Below are positions 45,512 through 54,600 of a stretch of DNA of 64,000 bases, in pieces. Numbering within the stretch: the stretch's first letter is position 1; every line of letters begins with the position of its first letter. The translations under genes were made by a program, and so were the position numbers. The stretch comes from Chitinophagales bacterium (GTDB lineage: Bacteria; Bacteroidota; Bacteroidia; Chitinophagales; UBA2359), in assembly GCA_041392475.1 (NCBI GenBank), contig JAWKLZ010000001.1, positions 3,100,001-3,164,000 of the forward strand, given 5' to 3'. The notes under the pieces were generated by a model. The model saw nothing but the letters and a program-made list of their open reading frames with translations. It did not search any database and was not told the DNA's origin.

Positions 45512-46246
45512 TTACATTAATTCAAACAAATTTTTGACCCCTACTACCCTTTTAACAACAAAGCCCTCTGCGAATTGACAGCCCGCTTGTTTTCCTACTT
45601 CTCTATTCCTAGCATATATTCTTTCTAAATAATCAGCATTAGATATATATGTCTCAGGCTCATTTGAATCTGCTTTGTAGTTTTCATCATGAATTTGAGA
45701 AGAGTATGCTTTGATGGCTTCAATTTTCTTTTCCATACTCGCTGATATATCTACTACAAAATTGGGCATAAGAAAAGTGTCCTGCAAATAGTGGTAAACA
45801 GCTCTTGGCCGCCATGCTTCCTGCAATTTTCCTTTCTCATCTAACGTCTCAATTTTCCTCAAGCCCGCCAAAAAACACGCTTCAGCTACCAACTCAGCAG
45901 CTCTTCCATGGTCGGGATGTCTATCATAAACTGATGGTGCAAGAACGATTTCAGGGCGATATTGACGGATTTTTTTGATTACCGCAATTTTATGTACGCT
46001 GTCATTGGAGAAAAAACCATCTGCAAAACCCATATTTTCTCTCACCACCAATCCCATAATCTCAGAAGCCTTTGCAGCTTCTTGATACCGAATACCAGGA
46101 TTTCCTCGCGTTCCTAGTTCTCCTCTGGTAAAATCTATCACCCCCACTTTTTTCCCTTGTTGAACATGACTGATTACGGTTCCTCCACAGCAAAGTTCCA
46201 CATCATCTGGATGTGCACCAAAAGCCAATATATCTAATAGATGCAT
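45512..46246 (-). CDS. bshB1: Bacillithiol biosynthesis deacetylase BshB1
   Basis: A 244-aa PIG-L/LmbE family zinc deacetylase. The metal motif GAHPDDVE and the distal His in DRHPDHGRA are present, and the whole pattern (FTRGELGTRGNPGIRYQEA, then QIHDENYKADSNEPETYIS) fits the Bacteroidota BshB1 group. It removes acetate from N-acetylglucosaminyl malate, a step in making bacillithiol, the main low-molecular-weight thiol of this phylum. The adjacent Cys/Met PLP enzyme on the same strand suggests a sulfur-metabolism grouping. Confidence 0.9.
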   Translation of the reverse strand: MHLLDILAFGAHPDDVELCCGGTVISHVQQGKKVGVIDFTRGELGTRGNPGIRYQEAAKASEIMGLVVRENMGFADGFFSNDSVHKIAVIKKIRQYRPEIVLAPSVYDRHPDHGRAAELVAEACFLAGLRKIETLDEKGKLQEAWRPRAVYHYLQDTFLMPNFVVDISASMEKKIEAIKAYSSQIHDENYKADSNEPETYISNADYLERIYARNREVGKQAGCQFAEGFVVKRVVGVKNLFELM

Positions 46247-46365
46247 AGTTGATTTGTTTAAAAACTAAATAAAGGAATAAGAACAAGATGCCCTTGTTCA
46301 CAATAATACAACTAATTCATTGTTCAAATCAAAAAAAACGTGTTTTTTTTACATTCAATTATTTT

Positions 46366-46397
46366 AATAGTCATACAAATTTATTTGTATGACTATT
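46366..46397. terminator. 15-bp perfect stem at the end of the PLP gene
   Basis: AATAGTCATACAAAT and its complement form a perfect 15-bp stem with a 2-base loop, overlapping the minus-strand stop codon of the PLP gene. No T run follows, so a transcript end or mRNA-stabilising stem is likely. Confidence 0.5.
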
Positions 46398-47685
46398 GGA
46401 TATATTCAAACTCTTCATGTAAAACCTCTGCCACTACCACCATTTCCAATGCTTGTTCGATATCCCAAACAATATCTTCCCAGTGTTCAATTCCAATAGA
46501 CAATCGAATCAATTTTTCGGTCACGCCCATTTGCTTTCTACTTTCAGAGTCTACTCCTACATGTGTCATCGTGGCAGGATGCTGTGCCAAACCCTCTGTA
46601 CTGCCCAAACTAACCGCCAATTTAAACATTTTGAGGCTATTCAAAAACTGGAATGCCTCTTTTTCACCTCCACAAATATCAAATGAAATCATCGCCCCAG
46701 CAGCAGTATATTGTCTTTGATAAACTTTATAAGCCTCACTACCTTCTTTCAATAAGCCCAAATAATACACCTTTTCAACTTTGGGATGATGTACTAAAAA
46801 ATGCGCTACTTTTTCAGCATTCCGCATTTGCTGTTCCATCCTAACCTTCAATGTCTCCAAACTTCGCAGCAAAAGCCAACATGTATGCGGACTCGCCATA
46901 TTCCCTAAAAAAGTCCGTAAGGTTTTAACACGCAACATGGTTTCTGCATTTCCAAGCACAGCACCTGCAATCAAATCGCTATGTCCACCAATGTATTTCG
47001 TTGCAGAATAAATCACTATATCTGCCCCATGCTGCAATGGATGCGACCACAATGGCCCCATATATGTATTGTCTACGGCTACTTTCACCTTCTTATTCTC
47101 TGATCCAAAATAGTCACCAATTTCTCTACACATCTCTATGTCAATCAGCGCATTTGTAGGATTTGCAGGAGTTTCGATGTATATCAAAGCCAATTGGTCT
47201 GCCTTGCCAGTTTGCTCAATCATTTCAATGATTTCCGCATTGCTTTGTGTCGGTTTGAAACAAATACTTTCTACACCAATCTTCGGAAGGAAGTGATGGA
47301 TAAAATGATCGGTACCTCCATAAACAGGTGAACTAAACAACAGCAAATCTCCTGGCTTCAAAAACTCCAATAAAACCGTACTGATAGCAGACATCCCACT
47401 TTCAAAAACGGCACAATCATCCGCCTTGTCCCAAAGACACAAACGGTTCTCTAATATCTCCAAATTAGGATTGTTGATTCGGCTGTAAATCAAGCCCAAT
47501 TCTTCGTTTTGTTCTTTTTGACGCAATCCATACGCCAACTCAAAAAAGGCTTTACCTTCTTCTGCTGTTTTGAATACAAATGTAGAAGTTTGAAATACAG
47601 GTGGTTTTAGAGAACCTTCCGAAAGCTCGGGTTTGTAGCCATGAGTCATCATCAAACTCTCAGGAAAATATTGGTGTTTGTTCAT
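46393..47685 (-). CDS. Cys/Met metabolism PLP enzyme, methionine gamma-lyase-like
   Basis: A 430-aa fold-type I PLP enzyme of the trans-sulfuration family. The Schiff-base lysine is in YSATKYIGGHSD, and the phosphate-binding and aromatic residues YSRINNPN and SPVYGGTDHF are present. Similarity is highest to methionine gamma-lyase/cystathionine gamma-lyase proteins, but reaction choice cannot be read from the motifs. ATG 47685 is used; the upstream TTG would add four residues. A gene for an Lrp-type regulator diverges 171 bases away, typical for amino-acid-responsive control of such enzymes. Downstream on the same strand is bshB1. Confidence 0.85.
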   Translation of the reverse strand: MNKHQYFPESLMMTHGYKPELSEGSLKPPVFQTSTFVFKTAEEGKAFFELAYGLRQKEQNEELGLIYSRINNPNLEILENRLCLWDKADDCAVFESGMSAISTVLLEFLKPGDLLLFSSPVYGGTDHFIHHFLPKIGVESICFKPTQSNAEIIEMIEQTGKADQLALIYIETPANPTNALIDIEMCREIGDYFGSENKKVKVAVDNTYMGPLWSHPLQHGADIVIYSATKYIGGHSDLIAGAVLGNAETMLRVKTLRTFLGNMASPHTCWLLLRSLETLKVRMEQQMRNAEKVAHFLVHHPKVEKVYYLGLLKEGSEAYKVYQRQYTAAGAMISFDICGGEKEAFQFLNSLKMFKLAVSLGSTEGLAQHPATMTHVGVDSESRKQMGVTEKLIRLSIGIEHWEDIVWDIEQALEMVVVAEVLHEEFEYIQ

Positions 47686-47794
47686 CGAATAAAGCAATTG
47701 TTTGTTGAAAAATATCCTGCAAAATTACCTATTCAAAGATTTTATTCCTATATTAATAACTCAAACAAGAATAAATCAAATATTAAATCATTTT

Positions 47795-47839
47795 TTGAAG
47801 TAAAAAAATCTTTTTTATAAATATTACATTGAAGTAAAA
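47795..47839. promoter_or_regulatory. TTGAAGTAAAA direct repeat in a divergent promoter
   Basis: TTGAAGTAAAA occurs at 47795-47805 and 47829-47839 (34-base period) in the divergent space between the PLP gene and the Lrp regulator. It could be a regulator binding site. Confidence 0.3.
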
Positions 47840-47856
47840 GAAAAATAATCTGCAAC

Positions 47857-48324
47857 ATGAGTTACCAAATAGATCCAACCGACAAAAGAATCCTTGAATT
47901 GCTGCAAAAAAACGGTAAAATAAAAATCAAAGAAATTGCACATGCCCTCAAAATGACCAACACCCCCATATTTGACCGAATCAAACGCTTAGAAAAAGAA
48001 GGCTACATTGAAGGATATTCCACCATTCTCGCCAAAGAAAAATTGGGCTTCAAATTAGTTGCTTTTTGTTCTGTCACTCTAGAAAAACACCACAAGGAAT
48101 ATCTGACCCAATTTGTCGAAGACATTCAAGATATACCCGAAGTCATTGAATGTTATCACATTGCAGGTATGTTTGATTACCTTTTGAAGATTTACTCAAA
48201 GGACATGATTGATTACCAACATTTCATCACCCAAAAATTAGCCGCTTTGCCCAACATCGGTCGTGTTCAAAGTTCTTTTGTGATGACTGAAATAAAAAAT
48301 AACACAACACTCCCTTTATTATAA
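47857..48324 (+). CDS. Lrp/AsnC family transcriptional regulator
   Basis: A 155-aa regulator. The N-terminal helix-turn-helix is DPTDKRILELLQKNGKIKIK with KEIAHALKMTNTPIFDRIKR. The C-terminal RAM ligand-binding domain shows EVIECYHIAGMFDYLLKIYS. It should form an octamer that responds to an amino acid. Its divergent placement from a Cys/Met PLP enzyme gene makes that gene the likely target. The downstream GNAT gene follows at 8 bases and may be co-transcribed. Confidence 0.93.
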   Translation: MSYQIDPTDKRILELLQKNGKIKIKEIAHALKMTNTPIFDRIKRLEKEGYIEGYSTILAKEKLGFKLVAFCSVTLEKHHKEYLTQFVEDIQDIPEVIECYHIAGMFDYLLKIYSKDMIDYQHFITQKLAALPNIGRVQSSFVMTEIKNNTTLPLL

Positions 48325-48331
48325 ATGCAAT

Positions 48332-48868
48332 ATGAATATCCTTATACGTCAAGAAAATCCAGCAGATTACCAAGCAGTTTTTGAAGTAGTAGAAGCAGCC
48401 TTTAGAAACGAGGTAATTAGTGACCAAACTGAGCAGTTTTTAGTAGAAAGATTGAGAAAATCGGATGCCTTTGTTCCCGAATTGTCCATCGTTGCAGAAT
48501 TGGATGGTGAAATTGTAGGACATATTTTACTGACCAAAATAAAAATTACAAATGAGGTAGAAAGTTTTGATTCTTTGGCACTTGCGCCTGTTTCGGTAGT
48601 GCCAAATTTTCAGAACAAAGGTATTGGGGGACAATTAATTCGAGAAGCTCACCAAAGGGCTAAAAACTTGGGATTCAAATCTATAGTGCTATTGGGGCAT
48701 GAGAATTACTATCCCAGATTTGGCTATGAGTGGATAAGTAAATACGGTATTGAGTTGCCCTTCAATGCGCCCCAACAAAATTGCATGGTGATGGAATTGG
48801 TTGAAGATGGATTGAAGGGAGTAAATGGGATGGTGGTTTACGATAAGGCATTTTTTGAAACTACTTAG
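48332..48868 (+). CDS. GNAT N-acetyltransferase, YhbS-like
   Basis: A 178-aa acetyltransferase. It begins IRQENPADYQAVFEVVEAAF and has the acetyl-CoA loop NFQNKGIGGQLIREAHQRAK followed by GFKSIVLLGHENYYPRFGYE, the pattern of the YhbS-like subgroup. The acceptor is unknown. It follows the Lrp gene by 8 bases and its end overlaps the OmpA lipoprotein gene by 8 bases in convergent orientation. Confidence 0.85.
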   Translation: MNILIRQENPADYQAVFEVVEAAFRNEVISDQTEQFLVERLRKSDAFVPELSIVAELDGEIVGHILLTKIKITNEVESFDSLALAPVSVVPNFQNKGIGGQLIREAHQRAKNLGFKSIVLLGHENYYPRFGYEWISKYGIELPFNAPQQNCMVMELVEDGLKGVNGMVVYDKAFFETT

Positions 48869-49571
48869 GCGCAACAATCACAACTTCTGTTCTCCTATTC
48901 AACTGTTGACCTTCTTTCGTAGCATTGGTGGCAACAGGATGGTATTCACCATACCCCTTTGCAACCAATCGTTTGGGGTCAATACCTTCCTCTTCTAAAT
49001 AACGCACCACATTTGCTGCACGGGTAACGCTCAATTCCCAATTGTCTTGATAGTTTCGGTTTTTGATGGGGAGGTTATCGGTATGCCCCTCTACAAGAAT
49101 TTTGTAGTTTGGGTATTCCAATAATACATCGTTGATGTCAGATAAAGTAGCCTTCCCTTTTTTGTCAATTCGTGCATCTCCAATAGGATACAAAAGATGG
49201 TTGGCAATAATAACATTTACACTATTATCGGCAATGTCTAGCTTGATTTCACCATGATCATATCCCTTCATGACCTGCTCCAATGCCAAAATCAAGTGAC
49301 GGGTATCTTCCGTATAAGTCGTAGAAATATAAGGCATTTCCTCCAGAATTGCGCCCATTCTATCGTTTTCGTTCAGCAAACGAGCAGCCTCTTCCTCACA
49401 TTCTGAAAGTCGGCTAAAAAAAGCTGCGTTTTGCTGTCGAACTTCGCCCAGTTCTTTCTGCAAATCTGACATATCGTGATTCAGTTGGTACAACTTTTGG
49501 GTTGCACTACCACCACATGATGCAAGATTCACTACAATCCATCCTAAAATAAATAATTTGTAAACACGCAT
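48861..49571 (-). CDS. OmpA-family lipoprotein
   Basis: A 236-aa lipoprotein with a signal peptide ending in LASC (Cys19), a coiled-coil region of about 75 residues (LNHDMSDLQKELGEVRQQNA) and a C-terminal OmpA-like peptidoglycan-binding domain (ILVEGHTDNLPIKNRNYQDN, then LSVTRAANVVRYL and GKGE-like VAKGYGEYHP). The Asp and Arg residues that hold diaminopimelate are present. It tethers the outer membrane to peptidoglycan. Convergent with the GNAT gene. Confidence 0.88.
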   Translation of the reverse strand: MRVYKLFILGWIVVNLASCGGSATQKLYQLNHDMSDLQKELGEVRQQNAAFFSRLSECEEEAARLLNENDRMGAILEEMPYISTTYTEDTRHLILALEQVMKGYDHGEIKLDIADNSVNVIIANHLLYPIGDARIDKKGKATLSDINDVLLEYPNYKILVEGHTDNLPIKNRNYQDNWELSVTRAANVVRYLEEEGIDPKRLVAKGYGEYHPVATNATKEGQQLNRRTEVVIVAPK

Positions 49572-49631
49572 TGAATAAGTTTTTTTTGTCCATTGGGCTT
49601 GTTTTATTGAAGAAATAAATTAGCAACCACT

Positions 49632-50795
49632 TCATAGAATCGCTGCAAAAGCATCTTCCAAATCCTCTATCAACACCTCCGTTTCCTCCAATCCAATATT
49701 GATGCGAATCAAATTCCACGGCAAAGTCGAACTACCATAATTTTCGGAAGTATAAAGCACACAAATCGGAAAAATAAGGGATTCATGTCCACCCCATGAG
49801 CAAGCCAGCAGAAAATGTTGAAGATGATTGCAAAAACGCTCCACTTCTTCAATATTGTTCGCCTTCAATTGGATAGAAAACAATCCACTGGCATTTTTCA
49901 TCTGCTTTTTTGCCAACTCATATTGCGGAAAATTTGGAGAAAAAGGGTAATAGATTTTTTCGATTTGGGGGTGAGATTCGAGCCAAGTTGCAATTTTGAA
50001 GGTGCTTTCTGCAATGTATTTCATCCGAATCGGCAATGTCCGCAAACCACGCATCATCAACCACGCATCATTGGGAGAAATAATCGCTCCCAAAGTCATG
50101 TATTCAGAAGCAAAGATTTGACGAATATGCTCGTAACTCCCGCATACTACGCCTGCCACCACATCGCTATGCCCACACATGTATTTCGTTGCAGAATGTG
50201 TCACCATGTCAATACCCATTTCAATCGGATTTTGAAAAATGGGTGAAGCATAACTGTTGTCCAAAATAGTCACCAAGTTATGCTTTTTCGCAATTTTCAC
50301 CACTGCTTCAATGTCCTGCAATTCAAAGGTCATCGAATTGGGCGTTTCCAAAAAGAGGAGTTTGGTATTGGGGCGAATTGCTTTTTCGTAGTTTGCCGCA
50401 TCAGTACCATCCACAAAGGTTGTCTCCACATTGAAGCGAGCCAATAAATTGGTGAGTAATTTGTTGGTCCAACTATACGGTTTGTCAATGCAAATAACGT
50501 GATCACCTGCACTCACAAAGGAAATAACCGCTGCCGAAGTTGCCGCACTTCCGCTCCCAAAAATCAGTGCATCTTCTGCTTTTTCCAATGCTGCCACTTT
50601 TTTGCGAAGAATTGCAACTGTGGGATTGCAGCCCCGTGTATAAAACGGTGTATTCAGTTCGTCCTTCAGAGAATCTCGCATCACAGATACGTCTTTGAAA
50701 GTAAAATTACTGGTTTGCATGATGGGCGGAGAAACAGCTTGATAATAATTTTCACGCTCTTCCCCCAATTGATTCAGAATGTAAGATTGATCCAT
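49632..50795 (-). CDS. Second Cys/Met metabolism PLP enzyme
   Basis: A 387-aa trans-sulfuration family enzyme, paralogous to the one at 46393. Active-site lysine in HSATKYMCGHSD; other family landmarks are YTRGCNPTVAILRKKVAALE and NSYASPIFQNP. Differences from the first copy in the substrate loop suggest a different reaction (cystathionine gamma-lyase or gamma-synthase). Its 3' end is about 60 bases from the start of the OmpA lipoprotein gene. The zinc peptidase-like gene lies upstream on the same strand with a gap of 79 bases. Confidence 0.83.
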   Translation of the reverse strand: MDQSYILNQLGEERENYYQAVSPPIMQTSNFTFKDVSVMRDSLKDELNTPFYTRGCNPTVAILRKKVAALEKAEDALIFGSGSAATSAAVISFVSAGDHVICIDKPYSWTNKLLTNLLARFNVETTFVDGTDAANYEKAIRPNTKLLFLETPNSMTFELQDIEAVVKIAKKHNLVTILDNSYASPIFQNPIEMGIDMVTHSATKYMCGHSDVVAGVVCGSYEHIRQIFASEYMTLGAIISPNDAWLMMRGLRTLPIRMKYIAESTFKIATWLESHPQIEKIYYPFSPNFPQYELAKKQMKNASGLFSIQLKANNIEEVERFCNHLQHFLLACSWGGHESLIFPICVLYTSENYGSSTLPWNLIRINIGLEETEVLIEDLEDAFAAIL

Positions 50796-50874
50796 TTTTT
50801 TAGTTGGTGGTTGGTTTTAGAATCCAAAATCAAAATTCATGTAATCGTACATCCTTTGCGGCTGGATGTACGAT

Positions 50875-51753
50875 TTATGAAGCAAGATAGCTGGAAAAAT
50901 CAAACTCTTCCAAAAATTGCGTGAGCATTTCCACAATTTTCTCTACATCTTTTACAAATACCCCTTCATCTGCTTTGTGATAGGGATAAATCGCCGGTTC
51001 TATCGCAATACTCGGGGTATCCGTTTGTTCGATTAAATTGAACATTTTGCCATATCCTCGGTAATCATTGTTGGCATTACTAACCAGTATTTCGGGATTG
51101 ATTTCGGTAAAGAATGACTCAATACGCTGTGTTTTGTCCAACAATTTTTGAGTAGGAATATAGGTTTTCTCCATGTGCCAAAACTTATTGTAGAGAGCAA
51201 TGCCTGGCTCACCTTTGAAGATAGGCGTAGTATCAAGGGTAATGATAGCAGCAGGAAATATATTGTTTTCGATTAAATATTTAGAAATACGCATTGCTCC
51301 AATTCCCGAATAAATACCTTCCCCGCCGTTCTTTAGCCAATCACTGCGTTCCATAATATCTGTTCCTTCTTCTACTTCGGAGAGCAAAATGTACAAGGGA
51401 GGGAAGTTGTGTTCTTGGCTTTTACGCACCATTGCCAAACACATTCCAACACCTGCCGCATCGTCCATCATACCTTCAATTCTGCCATTTTCCACATTTG
51501 CAGGAAGGGAATCGGTATGGCCTTTTGCGAAATGGTTGATTTTATCAATGTGTGCGGTAATAGCGACAGGCGGTGCTGTGCGATTGCCGGGCACATAAAT
51601 CACCATATTATTTGCAGGTACATAGGATATCTCAACTTGAGCTACATCACTACAAAGTTCTTCAATCAATGGATGTATTCGCTCTTCGAAAGTGCTGAAA
51701 GAGGGTACTTTCGCACAGGTTACTATTAAATCACTAACACTTAGTTCTTTCAT
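50875..51753 (-). CDS. M20/M28/M42-type zinc aminopeptidase-like protein
   Basis: A 292-aa co-catalytic zinc hydrolase fold. Visible metal residues are AHIDKI (His-x-Asp), EGMMDDAAGVGM (bridging Asp), LSEVEEGTD (catalytic and metal Glu), ITLDTTP and a late His in YPYHKADEG. The order and compact length resemble M42/M28 peptidases without an inserted dimerisation domain. No signal peptide, so cytoplasmic peptide or acyl-amino-acid hydrolysis is likely. Same strand as the second PLP enzyme gene. Confidence 0.75.
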   Translation of the reverse strand: MKELSVSDLIVTCAKVPSFSTFEERIHPLIEELCSDVAQVEISYVPANNMVIYVPGNRTAPPVAITAHIDKINHFAKGHTDSLPANVENGRIEGMMDDAAGVGMCLAMVRKSQEHNFPPLYILLSEVEEGTDIMERSDWLKNGGEGIYSGIGAMRISKYLIENNIFPAAIITLDTTPIFKGEPGIALYNKFWHMEKTYIPTQKLLDKTQRIESFFTEINPEILVSNANNDYRGYGKMFNLIEQTDTPSIAIEPAIYPYHKADEGVFVKDVEKIVEMLTQFLEEFDFSSYLAS

Positions 51754-51823
51754 AAAAATAATAAATGGGTCTATAATTTAAAATTCGCCAATATTAGGAA
51801 AAAAAAATGATTTCACCCCAATA

Positions 51824-53338
51824 TTAACGAATACTGAAAGCATATACTGTTTTGCGCTTACTTCCAGAGTAGATACCTTCAATTTGAATCCTATCTCCTT
51901 TTTCCATTTCTTGATAGACTTCATGTAGCTGTTTGTCATCGTAAATATCTATATCATTAAATTTGAGGATGATAAAATCGGGCTGCATTTCTGTATTGTT
52001 TTTCAATACCCCGTTGTCCATTAATCTTGTGACTCGGATTCCATTTTTCAAGCCCATTCTTTTAAGTTCTACAACTGCCAACTGTTCAAATTCAGCACCG
52101 AAGCTTTGCTTAATATTATCTTTTGAATGAATATCTTTAACGATGTCTGTTTGATGGTTGATACTTTTCAAAGTCACCTGTACGTATTCTTCTATGCCAT
52201 TTCGCAGGTAAGTAATGGAAATCGGATTACCAGGGCGGTAACGTGCCAAACGTTCATCCAATTCAGGAGAAGAATTTACCTTTCGTCCATGTACTTCAAT
52301 GATGATGTCACCTTTCTTCAATCCTGCATCGTGAGCTGCACTTCCTTTGATTACCTGCTCTACATACACACCGTTCATGCTTTGCAAGTTCATTTCCTTT
52401 GCCAATTCACTGTCAATGTTTTTGATATTGACTCCCAAATAAGCCCGTTGAACCATGCCGTGGGTTCGCAAATCATCGACCACTTTCCGCACAATATTGA
52501 CGGGAATAGCAAAAGAGTAGCCCGCATAAGTTCCTGATTGATAAGGTGTAGCTATTGCAGTATTGAGTGCCACCAATTCTCCCCTGGTATTAACTAAAGC
52601 CCCCCCACTATTGCCAGAATTGATAACGGCATCTGTCTGAATAAACGATTCAATGGCGTATTCTTCTTCCAATATGTTGATATTCCGTGCCTTTGCACTG
52701 ATAATACCTGCAGTTACAGTTGAAGTAAGATTGAAAGGATTGCCGACTGCCAAGACCCATTCACCCACTTCTACCCTATCTGAATCACCATATTTAATGG
52801 CTGGCAGGTTAAACGCATTTATTTTTATGAGAGCAACATCTGTGCTAGGATCTATGCCAATTATTGTGGCAGTATAAGATTCTTTGTTATAAAGATTTAC
52901 TTTTATTTCATCACTTCCTTCTACTACATGGTAATTGGTGACAATGTACCCATCACTGGATACAATCACTCCCGAACCTGATGATATTTCCGACTCATTC
53001 CAAGTTCGACCATTATTTTTATTATCTAAATATCCAGGAAAACCTTCATGGTGTTGGCTACTATTATTTTTTACCTTTGTGATGGAAACAACTGTAGGGC
53101 TAGCTATTTTTGAAGCTCTGATAAAATCGGTGGAGTAGGTATTTTCATAAACACGATGCACATTTTCAGAACTGTTATAATTGGTTTTTTGTACCAAACC
53201 TGATTGAAGGGCAGCATAAGAATGGTATTCTGTTTGGAATCCTATCCAGTGAAAACATACAAAAATGGTTAATAAAGAAGTGATTACTGATACTATCATA
53301 GTGAGTATGAGTCTGTTCATGGCAAAAGTCTTTAACAT
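51824..53338 (-). CDS. HtrA/DegP-like serine protease with PDZ domains
   Basis: A 504-aa membrane-anchored protease: N-terminal anchor (NRLILTMIVSVITSLLTIFV), trypsin-like domain with His in IVTNYHVVEGSDE, Asp in STDVALIKI and Ser in INSGNSGGALVN, then two PDZ domains (first AYLGVNIKNIDSELAKEMNL; second VRVTRLM-like GIRVTRLMDNGVLK). It degrades or refolds damaged envelope proteins in the periplasm. The ATG at 53338 (or 53320) is chosen; a TTG further up adds unlikely sequence. Divergent from the small membrane protein and dapF genes. Confidence 0.92.
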   Translation of the reverse strand: MLKTFAMNRLILTMIVSVITSLLTIFVCFHWIGFQTEYHSYAALQSGLVQKTNYNSSENVHRVYENTYSTDFIRASKIASPTVVSITKVKNNSSQHHEGFPGYLDNKNNGRTWNESEISSGSGVIVSSDGYIVTNYHVVEGSDEIKVNLYNKESYTATIIGIDPSTDVALIKINAFNLPAIKYGDSDRVEVGEWVLAVGNPFNLTSTVTAGIISAKARNINILEEEYAIESFIQTDAVINSGNSGGALVNTRGELVALNTAIATPYQSGTYAGYSFAIPVNIVRKVVDDLRTHGMVQRAYLGVNIKNIDSELAKEMNLQSMNGVYVEQVIKGSAAHDAGLKKGDIIIEVHGRKVNSSPELDERLARYRPGNPISITYLRNGIEEYVQVTLKSINHQTDIVKDIHSKDNIKQSFGAEFEQLAVVELKRMGLKNGIRVTRLMDNGVLKNNTEMQPDFIILKFNDIDIYDDKQLHEVYQEMEKGDRIQIEGIYSGSKRKTVYAFSIR

Positions 53339-53541
53339 GGTCTTATCAATAACATTGGGAAAAAATGTGGCTTGGGGAAAAAATGTAATGGGATAGTTTT
53401 GAGTCAAAAGTCAGAAAAATAGGAGGATATGACAACAAACCTTTAAATTAGGTTGAATGTTTTGCTTCACGCATTTTTATGTCAAAATGTATGCCATAAT
53501 AGCGTTTTTTAGAATTTACTTATTAACAAATTGTCTTAAAC

Positions 53542-53778
53542 ATGAGAAACTCAGATTCATTAGAAGATTCTGCTTATCAAAGCGGTAATATATTTGGCTG
53601 GCGATTTTCTTTTATTTCACTTGGGATAATTTTAGTCACCTTGATTGCAGTCATTATTTCGGAAAACTATAAGAAAAACCTACAAGGTCAAACCCCTCAC
53701 AATATTGCAGATAGCATTGAAGTAGAGCAACTTGACAGCATACTTATTTTAGAACAAAACCAAATAAATCCGCAATGA
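53542..53778 (+). CDS. Small single-pass membrane protein
   Basis: A 78-aa protein with one membrane helix (about residues 24-42, FSFISLGIILVTLIAVIIS), a polar N-terminal segment and a hydrophilic C-terminal tail. I do not recognise a family. Its stop overlaps the dapF start (ATGA), so it is coupled to dapF. Divergent from htrA, so the shared upstream region may hold both promoters. Confidence 0.55.
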   Translation: MRNSDSLEDSAYQSGNIFGWRFSFISLGIILVTLIAVIISENYKKNLQGQTPHNIADSIEVEQLDSILILEQNQINPQ

Positions 53779-54578
53779 ACATCTCATTTAGCAAGTACCA
53801 TGGAACAGGCAATGATTTTGTAATGATAGACAATCGTTCCTTAAAGTTACAAACCGATTCACCTGCTTTTTATGAAAACCTTTGTCACAGGCGTTTTGGG
53901 ATTGGAGCTGATGGAGTTATCTTTCTCCAAAACCATCCCAACTACGATTTTGAGATGATTTACCTAAATGCAGATGGTCGTCCGACTTCTATGTGTGGTA
54001 ATGGAGGCAGATGCATTACAGCTTTTGCCCATCAGTTAGGCGTTGAAGCAAAGGAAGAAGGATTGTATAATTTTCTCGCCATTGACGGAATTCACAAAGG
54101 CTCAATTGATAAAAAAGGACTTGTTTCGCTACAAATGAATGATGTGACCAACCTACAAAACTTCAATGGTGATTGGGTATTGGATACAGGCTCACCCCAT
54201 TATGTACAATTTGTTGATAATGTTTGGAATATAGATATTTTCTCTGAGGGGAGGGCGATTCGGAATCAAGAAAGCTTCCGAAAGGCGGGGATAAATGTTA
54301 ATTTCGTGCAACAATTAGCAAATGGAATTCACGTGGCTACCTACGAAAGAGGTGTGGAAGATGAGACTTTCTCGTGTGGCACGGGCGTTGTTGCTGCAAG
54401 TATTGCTACGATTTCTCAAAATGAATATGCAACAGGAAATTATTCAGTTGATATTCAAACAAAAGGAGGTAAATTGACTGTTTCTTTTGAGCACACAAAG
54501 GAGGGCCACTTCTGCAATGTTTGGCTAAAAGGCTCTGCGGTGCATGTTTTTGAGGGTCAATTCCCTTATTTGAAGTAA
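53775..54578 (+). CDS. dapF: Diaminopimelate epimerase
   Basis: A 267-aa enzyme that converts LL- to meso-diaminopimelate for lysine and peptidoglycan synthesis. Both catalytic cysteines lie in their motifs: MCGNGGRCITAF and ETFSCGTGVVAASIA. The N-terminal FSKYHGTGNDFVMID is also diagnostic. Length is normal. The start overlaps the small membrane protein stop (ATGA); the corA-like gene follows at 22 bases, so this is an operon. Confidence 0.95.
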   Translation: MNISFSKYHGTGNDFVMIDNRSLKLQTDSPAFYENLCHRRFGIGADGVIFLQNHPNYDFEMIYLNADGRPTSMCGNGGRCITAFAHQLGVEAKEEGLYNFLAIDGIHKGSIDKKGLVSLQMNDVTNLQNFNGDWVLDTGSPHYVQFVDNVWNIDIFSEGRAIRNQESFRKAGINVNFVQQLANGIHVATYERGVEDETFSCGTGVVAASIATISQNEYATGNYSVDIQTKGGKLTVSFEHTKEGHFCNVWLKGSAVHVFEGQFPYLK

Positions 54579-54600
54579 ATTCCCAAAATAACAAAGAACG

